A stretch of 64,000 nucleotides of DNA from an uncultured Saprospiraceae bacterium (GCA_938016265.1 CALLWB010000011.1:1-64000); one strand, 5' to 3'; shown: positions 46,406 through 53,915, counted from the stretch's first letter. A program made the numbers and translations. The notes: generated by a model not told the origin, from the sequence alone.

Positions 46406-46732
46406 TCAGCTCGTTATCTCTTTTAGCTGGTTTGTTCTCATAAGGAGATAGAGGGCGAAACCAACTGCAACTCCTGGAATAACTCCGAGCAATACACATA
46501 GCCATCCACGCTTTACTTTTGGATATTCATAAGCCACCCAAACTACCAAAATCAACCAACAGCAAATGACATCGGTAGAATAACCAGACGCAAATGGATT
46601 TACAAATCCAGCAGCAAACGCTCCAATAATATCGGGATTTTCAAGTACTGTCGGAATAATTAGGATGCAAAATATGATCGTAAAAATAGCTGCAATTAGG
46701 GCAACACTGATCTTGAATACTTTTTCTGTCAT
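46406..46732 (-). CDS. DUF2834-like small membrane protein
   Basis: 108 residues, three hydrophobic segments (about 6-28, 55-70, 76-98). AAGFVNPFASGYSTDVICCW and GVIPGVAVGFALYLLMR match the general DUF2834 pattern (conserved N.. .aS....D, then a glycine-rich final helix). Function of the family is unknown. A short frameshifted remnant lies immediately upstream. Confidence 0.65.
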   Translation of the reverse strand: MTEKVFKISVALIAAIFTIIFCILIIPTVLENPDIIGAFAAGFVNPFASGYSTDVICCWLILVVWVAYEYPKVKRGWLCVLLGVIPGVAVGFALYLLMRTNQLKEITS

Positions 46733-46736
46733 TGTT

Positions 46737-46846
46737 TTATTCTTTAGGCGAACTGTTCACTTTTATTTCTCTAATTGAATCTAGCGCGAATCCAATTTCA
46801 AGTTTCTCTTTTTCAGATCATTAAAAGCTTCTTCGGAAATATCCAT
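46737..46846 (-). pseudogene. Short frameshifted remnant upstream of the DUF2834-like gene
   Basis: From ATG 46846 (minus) the frame reads MDISEEAFNDLKKRN and stops shortly after. In another frame the same stretch continues as KEKLEIGFALDSIREIKVN and SSPKE before a stop at 46737. Joining the two by a one-base shift gives a coherent small acidic-basic protein of about 37 residues. It may be a decayed gene or a sequencing indel; alternatively a coincidence. Confidence 0.3.
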
Positions 46847-47072
46847 AACAAAAAACTTTATGTTATATACTTAGTGAGCTTATGTAAAATACTCTTTTAT
46901 GTAGACTATTCAATTTAATTGGACTTTATTCATCTTGTTATTCTAACGAAAACAGGTGATTTACTGGCCAAAAATCAATTATTTGAGGAAGTCAAAAGTA
47001 AAATAACTAACCCTGAAGAAGCTATGTCCCCTCCCCCAACTTACGATTTCCCGATTTGAGTATGGAACGATC

Positions 47073-49121
47073 TTAGAAAGAAGGGCTAGCAACTCTTTCG
47101 ACTGGAGCGTTTATCATTTGAGGGAAGCTAATTAAGAAGGTGCTTCCTTTATTTTCTTCGGAACGGAGAATCGAAATTTTGCCATCCATTTTTTCGATTA
47201 AGCGTTGAGCAATACTTAGACCAAGCCCAGATCCCTTGAATTGACTACGGTGGTTTAACCGTTTAAACATTTCAAAAATTTGTCCGTGATATTTCGGGGA
47301 GATACCAATTCCGTTGTCCTCAATTTCAAACAAATGCATTTGATCTTTTAGTTGATAATTAATATTAATCAATACCTTTTTCTCCTTGTTGTAAATGGTC
47401 GCATTCTGAATAATAATCCGAAAAATGTGCGCTAGCGCTTTGCGTGGTCCATAAATAATCGGTTTAGTATTGTAGATCAGTTCAATTTGTTTTTGGGGAT
47501 GCTCTTCTTCCACCTTTTTAGCCGCTTCTAACAACAAAGACTGCATATTAATGCTGTCCTTTTCTTTGGTGTTAATGGAATAGGTTTGTCTATAAAGACC
47601 AACGTCCTCAATAAGCTGCTCCAGTTGTTTTCCACCTTTTATAACAAAGTTTAAATGCTCTTGCGCTTTTGTGGTTTTGGTGATGTCTCTAATTGCAAGC
47701 TGACTAAATCCAACGATACTTCTTAAGGGTTCTTTCAAATCATGGGATAAGATTCGGTTAAATTCTTCCATCTCCATGTTTGACTTATTAAGGAGTTCGA
47801 CCGAATTTTCCAATTTAAGCGTTCGCTTTAAAACTTCCCCTTCCAGTTTTTTGCTATATCTTATTCTTTGATAAAAAGCACCAAAAAGAGCAATTAAAAA
47901 TAAACAAGATAATGCAGTCCATCCATACAACAATTTACGTTCGGCTTGACTTTTACTTATCTGGGATACGAGAATTTCATTATCCTTTTCCTTTTGTTCG
48001 GAATCAAACTTGATTTTTAGGTAAGCCGTCCGTTGTCTTTTTGAGTCTTCCTCTTTTTTATTTTTCAGCTTATTGTAAGCAAAAAGGTAATCGTGTGCAG
48101 CTTTATAGTCGCCTGTTTCCCTGCACAATTCATGTGCATTCTTATAAGTTGCCATTAGGTCATCCAGATTACTTGAATCCGTTTTGGCAATTAACTCTTC
48201 ATAAATGTTTAATGTTTGAGGGTACATTTTTTTTGCCCGGTACAATTGTGCTTCAAATTTTCGGGTATTAAAAATGTTATTTTTGTCTTGACTTCCTTGA
48301 TTTAATTTTAATAATTGTTCATGAATGTCGTCGGCCAAATCTAGCTTACCTTGGGCTAAAAATACGTTGCCTTTAAAAAGCATTACATCAGACTTCAATA
48401 TTTCTAACTGATGCTTTTCAAGCACCTCAAATGCAGATTGCAAGGCAGCCAGGGATTTATCGTATTCTTTTTTATTGGTGTAAGTTTCACTTAGCTCCAT
48501 ATAGTTTAAAGCAAGGGTAGATGGTCTTATTTGGTGCGTTTTACTGTAATCTATTACTTGGGTAAAATAATAAATCGCATCATCATAATACTGTTCGTCA
48601 TTAAGCAACTGCCCAAGGGAATACATGTTTCTAATGACGGAGCTAGTATCCATATTTGCTTTCCCAAGTTCAATGCCTTCATAATACGCTTTTTGTGCAG
48701 CTTCCAAATCCCCCATAGACATGTAAGTAAAACTTTCAATGTAGCTGAAATTTCCAAGCTGTTTTTTCGATATTTCCTTGCTCTTTAGAATTTTTTTATT
48801 GTCTACAATAAGCTGGAACGCTCCTAAGGGCGAAGCTTTGCTATACTCGAAATAAATTTTCGACAACACATAACTAAACAAGGTAGAATCCCCCAACAGA
48901 GTACCCTTGTTGATTAGATCCTGGCACTTTGTTAATGCCAATTGGGTTTTATCTACATCTCTGTACATATAGGCATCAATAGAATCCAGGTAGATTCTAA
49001 ATTTGTCATGATCTGTTGTATTTTCAGTGAAACTATCTTCAAACAACGCTGTAGATTGCGAAAAACTAACCTGAAAAATAGAAATAAAAACACAAAATAT
49101 AATCAGCCTAATCAGTTTCAT
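47073..49121 (-). CDS. TPR-containing sensor histidine kinase
   Basis: 682 residues from the ATG at 49121, which begins a clean signal peptide (MKLIRLIIFCVFISIFQVSF); the frame continues upstream without one. Tetratricopeptide repeats (about 40-370: YFTQVIDYSKTHQIRPSTLA, YNKLKNKKEEDS) precede a membrane helix (LLYGWTALSCLFLIALFGAFY), a coiled coil, HisKA with LSHDLKEPLRSIVGFS, and an ATPase with DNGIGISP and GSGLGLSIA motifs. Same architecture as the kinase at 28938-31016 and, like it, without a neighbouring response regulator. Confidence 0.92.
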   Translation of the reverse strand: MKLIRLIIFCVFISIFQVSFSQSTALFEDSFTENTTDHDKFRIYLDSIDAYMYRDVDKTQLALTKCQDLINKGTLLGDSTLFSYVLSKIYFEYSKASPLGAFQLIVDNKKILKSKEISKKQLGNFSYIESFTYMSMGDLEAAQKAYYEGIELGKANMDTSSVIRNMYSLGQLLNDEQYYDDAIYYFTQVIDYSKTHQIRPSTLALNYMELSETYTNKKEYDKSLAALQSAFEVLEKHQLEILKSDVMLFKGNVFLAQGKLDLADDIHEQLLKLNQGSQDKNNIFNTRKFEAQLYRAKKMYPQTLNIYEELIAKTDSSNLDDLMATYKNAHELCRETGDYKAAHDYLFAYNKLKNKKEEDSKRQRTAYLKIKFDSEQKEKDNEILVSQISKSQAERKLLYGWTALSCLFLIALFGAFYQRIRYSKKLEGEVLKRTLKLENSVELLNKSNMEMEEFNRILSHDLKEPLRSIVGFSQLAIRDITKTTKAQEHLNFVIKGGKQLEQLIEDVGLYRQTYSINTKEKDSINMQSLLLEAAKKVEEEHPQKQIELIYNTKPIIYGPRKALAHIFRIIIQNATIYNKEKKVLININYQLKDQMHLFEIEDNGIGISPKYHGQIFEMFKRLNHRSQFKGSGLGLSIAQRLIEKMDGKISILRSEENKGSTFLISFPQMINAPVERVASPSF

Positions 49122-49540
49122 ATATAAAATTACTAATTGCCATAATTGGCTAAAAAACAAACGTCAGCATTGCCTTACACCTAATTATTTTTGAGTTGGG
49201 CAATACATTCCAATGATATGGATTGTTTACGGCTAATGTTCCAGTTTGTTACTTTTTTGCGGTTTATCTTCTAGTGGGGATTGGGCTCGATCGCCTGCTT
49301 GCAACATTTACCTAATAGAAGTCGCAACTAGGGATGTTCTTAATTTTCAGGTTATGAATAAATCCCTGAAAAACAATAGGTATTAAAAATAAGACAATCC
49401 TATCTACATTCTCCTTTACTAGACTTCAATATAAATGGAACTATCTTCCTCATTCTAAGGTTTGGAATGATAAATCATCAAAAAATACATCCCAAAACAT
49501 AAAAAGCAAAGAGGAATTCGCATAAAAAATAAGATAAAAT
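49122..49540. other. Intergenic region upstream of the structured RNA locus
   Basis: AT-rich. One weak hairpin (AGGGAT near 49332 with ATCCCT near 49365) is present; no gene or RNA is supported in this part. Confidence 0.45.
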
Positions 49541-49567
49541 CTACTACGCAAAAAGGCTGCGCAGTAG
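49541..49567. repeat. Hairpin just upstream of the RNA promoter element
   Basis: CTACTACGCA (49541-49550) faces TGCGCAGTAG (49558-49567): CTACT/AGTAG and CGCA/TGCG pair around one A-C mismatch, with a 7-nt loop. It ends 5 bp before the TATCTTTG element. It could be an operator-like dyad, the 3' boundary of leftward transcription, or the true 5' end of the RNA. Confidence 0.5.
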
Positions 49568-49572
49568 CATTC

Positions 49573-49580
49573 TATCTTTG
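49573..49580 (+). promoter_or_regulatory. Bacteroidota-type -7 promoter element
   Basis: TATCTTTG matches the TAnnTTTG consensus exactly. No clear TTG is found 19-20 bp upstream; that stretch is taken up by the hairpin at 49541-49567. Transcription would start near 49587, about 30 nt before the first RNA module. Confidence 0.5.
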
Positions 49581-49615
49581 AAGTATCAACAAAAGAAAAC
49601 GTTCTTTTAAAATAT

Positions 49616-49673
49616 TGCTGGTCAAGAATAAGTTACTACAAGTTTAAGGAAATCACTTGTTCAATTACCAGCA
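49616..49673 (+). other. RNA module 1
   Basis: Outer stem TGCTGGT (49616-49622) with ACCAGCA (49667-49673), 7 bp perfect. Conserved GGTCAA at 49620-49625, helix GAATAAGT (49626-49633) with ACTTGTTC (49655-49662), TACT at 49634-49637, AATTACC at 49663-49669. The module ends 4 nt before the tRNA-like domain. Confidence 0.65.
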
Positions 49674-49677
49674 CATC

Positions 49678-49795
49678 GAGGCAGTAGCTCAGTGGTAGAG
49701 CAGGTTAGTTTTTAAATTATCTATGTTATTGGTCAATAAAAACTTACTTCGCGCTTTTAACGCCCAGGTCGTAGGTTCGAATCCTACCTGCCTCG
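49678..49795 (+). tRNA. Interrupted tRNA-Lys(TTT)-like domain with a 46-nt insert
   Basis: Acceptor GAGGCAG (49678-49684)/CTGCCTC (49788-49794), D arm GCTC-AGTGGTA-GAGC (49687-49701), anticodon loop CTTTTAA (49754-49760, anticodon TTT), variable loop AGGTC, T arm GTAGG-TTCGAAT-CCTAC (49771-49787). Removing 49705-49750 gives a 72-nt cloverleaf with a perfect GGGCG/CGCCC anticodon stem. The insert splits the 5' strand of that stem after its second base. It is itself module 2: AGTTTTTA (49707-49714) pairs with TAAAAACT (49737-49744), with AATTATC at 49715 and GGTCAA at 49731. CCA is not encoded and the discriminator would be G, unlike normal tRNA-Lys. No group I or II intron fits 46 nt. I read this as a tRNA mimic inside a larger RNA rather than a working tRNA. 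Confidence 0.6.
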
Positions 49796-49799
49796 CTAT

Positions 49800-49877
49800 A
49801 AGGGTCAAGATAAACTTACTCCAATTCCGACTGGTGGGAGGAAACTCTGCCAGATATTTAGTTTATCAATTACCCTT
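49800..49877 (+). other. RNA module 3
   Basis: Outer stem AAGGGT (49800-49805)/ACCCTT (49872-49877); GGTCAA at 49803-49808; helix GATAAACT (49809-49816)/AGTTTATC (49860-49867); TACT at 49817-49820; AATTACC at 49868-49874. The insert carries a hairpin CTGGTGGGAG/CTCTGCCAG (49831-49853) closed by a GAAA tetraloop. This is the most complete copy. Confidence 0.7.
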
Positions 49878-49884
49878 TATTTTA

Positions 49885-49999
49885 GTTATTGGTCAATGAA
49901 GTAGTAAGACACGTTTTGCTTTTGCAAAACTGTTGGTAGATGGTATAGTGACAAATGCATTCTAGACTATTTACCTATCTATGCCATTAACCAGTAACC
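49885..49999 (+). repeat. Diverged RNA module 4; hairpin element also found at 59.7 kb
   Basis: Outer stem GTTATTGGT (49885-49893)/ACCAGTAAC (49990-49998) with one G-U pair, GGTCAA at 49891-49896, a 7-bp hairpin GTTTTGC (49913-49919)/GCAAAAC (49924-49930), and a long second arm around TAGATGGTATAGTGACAA. The 8-bp helix of the other copies is reduced. The part GTAAGACACGTTTTGC...GCAAAAC...TAGATG...GACAA is repeated, inverted, at 59678-59741. Confidence 0.6.
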
Positions 50000-50004
50000 A
50001 AATT

Positions 50005-50080
50005 CAAGGTCAATTGCTTCTTACTTCTGGGGAATTTCCCCATTATTTTTTCACAATAAACTAGAAGCAAAATTATCTGA
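50005..50080 (+). other. RNA module 5 in the leader of the RING/TerD-like gene, with terminator-like hairpin
   Basis: GGTCAA at 50008-50013; helix TTGCTTCT (50014-50021)/AGAAGCAA (50063-50070); TACT at 50022-50025; AATTATC at 50071-50077. Its insert contains TGGGG/CCCCA (50028-50042) followed by TTATTTTTT, which looks like a rho-independent terminator. The module ends 20 nt before the ATG at 50097, so folding or protein binding here could control readthrough or translation of the downstream gene. Confidence 0.6.
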
Positions 50081-50096
50081 TTTTTAATGCAATATT

Positions 50097-52340
50097 ATGA
50101 ACACTGAATTATTAAAAGTATCGATTCGCCAAAACGCGATTTTCATGCCCGGGCCGGTTGAAGTACAAACAGAAACACCGGAATTTTATGATACGACAGC
50201 TACATTAGTTGCTAATTGTGCTAAGCTAGGGTTCTCTTTTTCTGAGCCGCTGTTGGCAGCAATCAATAAAGCGACTCCTTCTAAAAAACTAGCCGTTTTA
50301 CAAGTTCTAAAAGAGATCACAAACGTCGGTAAAAACTGGACCCCATTGGTCAAAAAATGGAACATTCCAACAGGCGAATCTATCGTAGACCACTTTATCA
50401 CCTTTTTTGCGAATGCCCTCCACTCAAAAAAAGGGACAACATTGGCTTGTGGGCACTTGATCCCCGACAATACTTTTCCGCTAGACCGGTACAATGGCTG
50501 TCCATATTGCGGTACACCATTTGAATTTGAAAAATTAGAATATTCCGCAGGAACAAACAAACTGAAAGTACTAGAACTTTGGTCAGAAACAGATCTTCAA
50601 AACCACTTCAAAGGATTGCTGGAATCTTCTGTCGCGCTAGATGCTACACAGATTGATAGCTTGAAAATCATGCTCGCTCACTACCCTATCCCTGCCGAAG
50701 TCAACATCGCTATCAAGGAGACAACAATGGTAGTCATTGATGCCTATGTAGACCAAAAGGAATCAGAAAAAGCAGGGGCATTCTTTAAAACGCCTACAGA
50801 TATCCTACGATATTTATGGTACAAGAACACGGGCTTTTTGCAAATCATCGAACCAAAAACCATCATCAATCGACTAAGTAAAAATTCAACAAATATTCAT
50901 GCTAAACTAGACAAAAGCAGCGTAGCAAAATTCAAAGCAGTTGCTGATTTAAAATTGAAATTTACGCGTCCAGAATGCCGACAATATGCGCAGTGGATCA
51001 ACAATTTGCCAATGGACATCCAAGCACAATGCGAAAACATGCACCCGAAACGAAACATGTGGGTGCGCGTCATCCGAGCCTTGCGTCTGGCTGAATACAG
51101 CAAAAAACCAGGATTTAACAATCTTAAAGAATTGCTAGACGTTTTCTACAACGAAAAATATGAAGTCTGGCAAGCAAAAGTCAACCATTTTCGATTGAAA
51201 AACGATGCACAAAATACATTTCATTTGTTGAAACAGCGACCAGGATTGTTTGCTCGATCTTTGTTTTCTTCTATGCTTTGGTTTGGAAAGGACGTCACAC
51301 TGGCTCACTTCCGTGAAATCATGCACACGCTTCCTCCACGGTTGATCTATACACTCAACATGTATGCAGAGATTTATTTTGATAAAAAAGCGACTCGATC
51401 GGTAAAACCACTGGGAGGGGCAAACAAAAAAATCACTGCAAATCCTTTGGTAGAATTGTTTGATGATGCAGAATTGGCAGACATGCAAAAGATGGTCAAA
51501 GGCTTGAGTCTGGAGGTGATCAAACGCCGTTTCGAGCAAGAAGAAAACACGAATAAAACCATCTATATTGATCAAGGTTTGTTTAACATTCCAATGGCGA
51601 TTGGGGATCGAAGTGAAACGGTGCAGGATTTGCCATCTGCTTTGATGGGAACTGTTTTTCCAGTAGAAGGCGATACGGTACGACTGTTTATGCAATGGGG
51701 CGAAGGCCTCCCTGCCCAGCACCTGGATATGGATTTGAGTTGCCGGATTTCTTATGATGGAAAATCGGACTATTGCTCCTACTCCAGTCTGACAATCCGA
51801 GGCTGTAAGCACAGTGGTGATATTCAACGCATTCCTGCGCTTGTAGGAACGGCCGAGTATATTGACATCAATGTGGAGGAATTGGCAAAGGCAGGAGCAG
51901 GCTATGCCATGTTTACCTGCAACGCGTATTCTAATGGTGAAATTATCCCAAATCTTCTAGTAGGTTGGATGAATAGTAAATACCCAATGAAGATCACCAA
52001 AAATGGAGTCGCCTATGAACCAAGTGCAGTGCAACACCAGATACGTATCACCCAAGGACTATCCAAAGGAATGGTTTTCGGTATTTTGGATATCCAAAAA
52101 CGGGAAATCATTTGGCTGGAAATGAGTTTTGCTGGTCAGGTAATTCAAGGCCTGGACACCAAGGGAGTAGAGGCCTTTCTCCACAAGCTGAAAGCTAAAT
52201 TGAAAATCGGTGATCTGCTACGTCTGAAGGCGGAAGTGCAAGGATTGCAGGAAACTTCTGATAGCGCTTTGGCAGATGAAGTGTATGATTTGAAATGGGC
52301 GACGGATATTGGGGAGGTGAATGCGGTTTTACTGGAATGA
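50097..52340 (+). CDS. RING-like zinc-binding / TerD-like protein (MXAN_6230/SCO0854 type)
   Basis: 747 residues, cytoplasmic. Helical N-terminus, then a zinc-binding RING-like knuckle with C118, H120, C135 and C138 (LACGHLIPDNTF, GCPYCGTPFE). A long helical-repeat region follows (about 150-480: KTPTDILRYLWYKNTGFLQI, VRVIRALRLAEYSKKPGF, LLKQRPGLFARSLFSSML). The C-terminal part, about 540-700, is TerD-like: LDMDLSCRISYDG, CKHSGDIQRIPALVG, EYIDINVEELAKAG. The order matches the family named after MXAN_6230 and SCO0854. TerD-linked proteins belong to stress or conflict-response systems; the family's biochemistry is not established. The structured RNA ends 20 nt before the start, so RNA and protein probably form one system. 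A terminator follows. Confidence 0.78.
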   Translation: MNTELLKVSIRQNAIFMPGPVEVQTETPEFYDTTATLVANCAKLGFSFSEPLLAAINKATPSKKLAVLQVLKEITNVGKNWTPLVKKWNIPTGESIVDHFITFFANALHSKKGTTLACGHLIPDNTFPLDRYNGCPYCGTPFEFEKLEYSAGTNKLKVLELWSETDLQNHFKGLLESSVALDATQIDSLKIMLAHYPIPAEVNIAIKETTMVVIDAYVDQKESEKAGAFFKTPTDILRYLWYKNTGFLQIIEPKTIINRLSKNSTNIHAKLDKSSVAKFKAVADLKLKFTRPECRQYAQWINNLPMDIQAQCENMHPKRNMWVRVIRALRLAEYSKKPGFNNLKELLDVFYNEKYEVWQAKVNHFRLKNDAQNTFHLLKQRPGLFARSLFSSMLWFGKDVTLAHFREIMHTLPPRLIYTLNMYAEIYFDKKATRSVKPLGGANKKITANPLVELFDDAELADMQKMVKGLSLEVIKRRFEQEENTNKTIYIDQGLFNIPMAIGDRSETVQDLPSALMGTVFPVEGDTVRLFMQWGEGLPAQHLDMDLSCRISYDGKSDYCSYSSLTIRGCKHSGDIQRIPALVGTAEYIDINVEELAKAGAGYAMFTCNAYSNGEIIPNLLVGWMNSKYPMKITKNGVAYEPSAVQHQIRITQGLSKGMVFGILDIQKREIIWLEMSFAGQVIQGLDTKGVEAFLHKLKAKLKIGDLLRLKAEVQGLQETSDSALADEVYDLKWATDIGEVNAVLLE

Positions 52341-52348
52341 AATTAGGT

Positions 52349-52378
52349 AGCGGTGGCTTTTGGTCACCGCTTTCTTTC
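52349..52378 (+). terminator. Rho-independent terminator after the RING/TerD-like gene
   Basis: AGCGGTG (52349-52355) pairs with CACCGCT (52365-52371) around a 9-nt loop, followed by TTCTTTC. It starts 8 bp past the stop codon. Confidence 0.8.
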
Positions 52379-52469
52379 GTTATAATAAATGGATTCAGCA
52401 TAGAATCCGTAAGCACAGTTGCAGTTAATTTTTCAGGATCAGGAATAAAGGCCATTCGTCCTTCACAAC

Positions 52470-52742
52470 CTACAAAGAAACCAATTCAAACAATCGAATG
52501 GCTGCATCTTCATGGTAGCGAGTTTTTTTGTTTAATCCCAGGTTAACTTCTGAAAAGTGGGCAAGCGTGGTGGCAATTGCATCTACATCAGCATCCATTT
52601 GCAAAAGCTTGACGATGGTGGGCGCATAACCGTCATATTTGTCAGCAGGGCCAGCGCCTCTAAGACCAATTGGATCCCAATTTTCCCAGAGGATTTTTTT
52701 GACTTCTATGAGTAAACTATCGTGGTCTTTTTTTCTGCTCAT
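52470..52742 (-). CDS. Small conserved hypothetical protein
   Basis: 90 residues, helical. ILWENWDPIGLRGAGPADKY, DGYAPTIVKLLQM and IATTLAHFSEVNLGL match a widespread small-protein pattern (W-DPIG, D-YD-YAP, IA--L) of unknown function, similar to DUF1871-type proteins. It converges on the RING/TerD-like gene with the terminator between them. Confidence 0.65.
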   Translation of the reverse strand: MSRKKDHDSLLIEVKKILWENWDPIGLRGAGPADKYDGYAPTIVKLLQMDADVDAIATTLAHFSEVNLGLNKKTRYHEDAAIRLFELVSL

Positions 52743-52877
52743 CTTGTTTTTGTTCTTCCCGTTTGATGGTTTTTCTGCAATTTAATGAATTTATGAAAGC
52801 GAATTGTTGTTGTACAGCTAATATTTCCTTGGATTAAATTAATTTTAAATTTTAAAATCATACCATAACTCGAAAAT

Positions 52878-53342
52878 ATGTGCACCTCAGAAAAGAATCT
52901 TAAGTTGTGTTCTTGCGCTAAACTGAAGGCGAAACCAAACCACCAGCACCTTTCCAAAAAAGCAAAGAAAAAGCAAATTTTGGAAAACTACACCACTACA
53001 GAACCGATATGGTCGTTACACCAGTATGTCGAGACAGTAGATTCAGGAATGATGGGCAGGATAATGATGCCTTCCAATTCCTTGGATAAGGAGTTGACAA
53101 AAGAGTTTGTTCTTGAACAATTGAACAAGGGCAATTGCTTTGATTTTGAATATGTTCCCAAAGAAAAAGATTGGCTAAAAATCGAGCAACGGTACGTCGA
53201 AAAAGAAATCAAAAATCATTATCGTCCTATGACCTCCTACCTCTCCTTTATTTTCAGTGACAAAAGATGGGAATCAGGGCTAATTAGCGTATTTGATGAT
53301 ATTTACGAAAAATATGATAATGGGAAAGTAAAAATTGAATAA
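52878..53342 (+). CDS. Hypothetical protein with N-terminal Cys motif
   Basis: 154 residues, cytoplasmic. The N-terminus MCTSEKNLKLCSCAKL resembles a small metal-binding tail; a basic stretch (SKKAKKKQILENY) follows. The body (VETVDSGMMGRIMMPSNSLD, FDFEYVPKEKDWLKIEQRYV, YLSFIFSDKRWESGLI) belongs to no family I recognise. Confidence 0.6.
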   Translation: MCTSEKNLKLCSCAKLKAKPNHQHLSKKAKKKQILENYTTTEPIWSLHQYVETVDSGMMGRIMMPSNSLDKELTKEFVLEQLNKGNCFDFEYVPKEKDWLKIEQRYVEKEIKNHYRPMTSYLSFIFSDKRWESGLISVFDDIYEKYDNGKVKIE

Positions 53343-53477
53343 ACTACGGTCTCCTAATAATCTCTAAGACTAGAAATTAGTCCTTGGAAATTTTAACATT
53401 TAAAAAATTGCACTTTATGTAACACAACACTGCATTCATTGATTAATAGTTAATTTTAAATCCTTAAAACAAATTTT

Positions 53478-53915
53478 ATGAATTATCTATCAATCATTCG
53501 ATCAAGTATATTGGTCGGTGCGGCAGTGCTCTTCATGAGTTTATGTGCACAACCATTTGAGCTCGGTTTTTGGAACAACATCAATCAAAATACCAACAGT
53601 ATTACAAAAGCTGAAGTAGATTGGTTTTGCCAGGATGTGGTATTAAACGGAGTGCCTTGTTGTCCAACGGGACCTAACTGGCATATTCGGTTATGGGGTG
53701 CTTGTTCTCCTGTAGATTGCGATTGGGGGCGACTTCCAGCTCAAACGCTTGCTAGTGGATACAAATTTGCCTACAAAGACTCAGGTTTTGCCAGACGGTA
53801 CATCTACTTCAAAAAGTCAGGGTATTTGACCAACGCCTTGTATGTACGAATCCATACTGACTTTTACGATCCGGCAAGGGCAGATTATGTTTCGCATGAC
53901 TGGTTTCGCATGTAA
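53478..53915 (+). CDS. Secreted Cys-rich protein of unknown function
   Basis: 145 residues. Signal peptide 1-24 (LFMSLCAQ). The mature part has Cys at CQDVVLNGVPCCPTG and GACSPVDCDWG, and aromatic strands (YKFAYKDSGFARRYIYFK, NALYVRIHTDFYD), suggesting a small disulfide-stabilised beta domain. The next gene, 50 bp on, encodes a small lipoprotein; the pair may be cotranscribed. Confidence 0.6.
   Translation: MNYLSIIRSSILVGAAVLFMSLCAQPFELGFWNNINQNTNSITKAEVDWFCQDVVLNGVPCCPTGPNWHIRLWGACSPVDCDWGRLPAQTLASGYKFAYKDSGFARRYIYFKKSGYLTNALYVRIHTDFYDPARADYVSHDWFRM

Larger units (their letters stand above)
49587..50080 (+). ncRNA. Modular structured RNA (four covarying motif copies plus a tRNA-like domain)
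   Basis: About 0.5 kb of sequence with no ORF but dense, regular pairing, directly upstream of the RING/TerD-like gene. Four copies share GGTCAA, an 8-nt strand, TACT, an insert, the complementary 8-nt strand, and AATTACC or AATTATC. The 8-bp helices are GAATAAGT/ACTTGTTC, TAAAAACT/AGTTTTTA, GATAAACT/AGTTTATC and TTGCTTCT/AGAAGCAA: different sequences, all paired, so the helix and not the sequence is conserved. A fifth, diverged unit lies at 49885-49999. Known bacterial Y RNAs combine a protein-binding internal-loop helix with a tRNA-like module and lie beside the rsr (TROVE) gene; the resemblance is architectural, and I cannot claim homology. The 3' end is uncertain: either the T-run near 50051 or readthrough into the gene. 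Confidence 0.65.

Noticed and set aside
49705-49750. Group I or group II intron in the tRNA-like domain
   Set aside because: The insert is only 46 nt, lies in the anticodon stem rather than the loop, and lacks any intron core; it matches the repeated RNA module instead.
49587-50080. Retron RNA or CRISPR-like array
   Set aside because: There is no reverse transcriptase or cas gene nearby; the repeated parts are short helix-flanking motifs with unequal spacing, not constant repeats with spacers.
51135-51827. 230-codon antisense frame
   Set aside because: Opposite the RING/TerD-like gene; Cys/His/Phe-rich composition typical of a shadow frame.
50097-52340. TROVE/Ro60 (Rsr) protein
   Set aside because: No von Willebrand-type MIDAS motif (DxSxS) and no recognisable TROVE signature; RING-like and TerD-like parts fit better.
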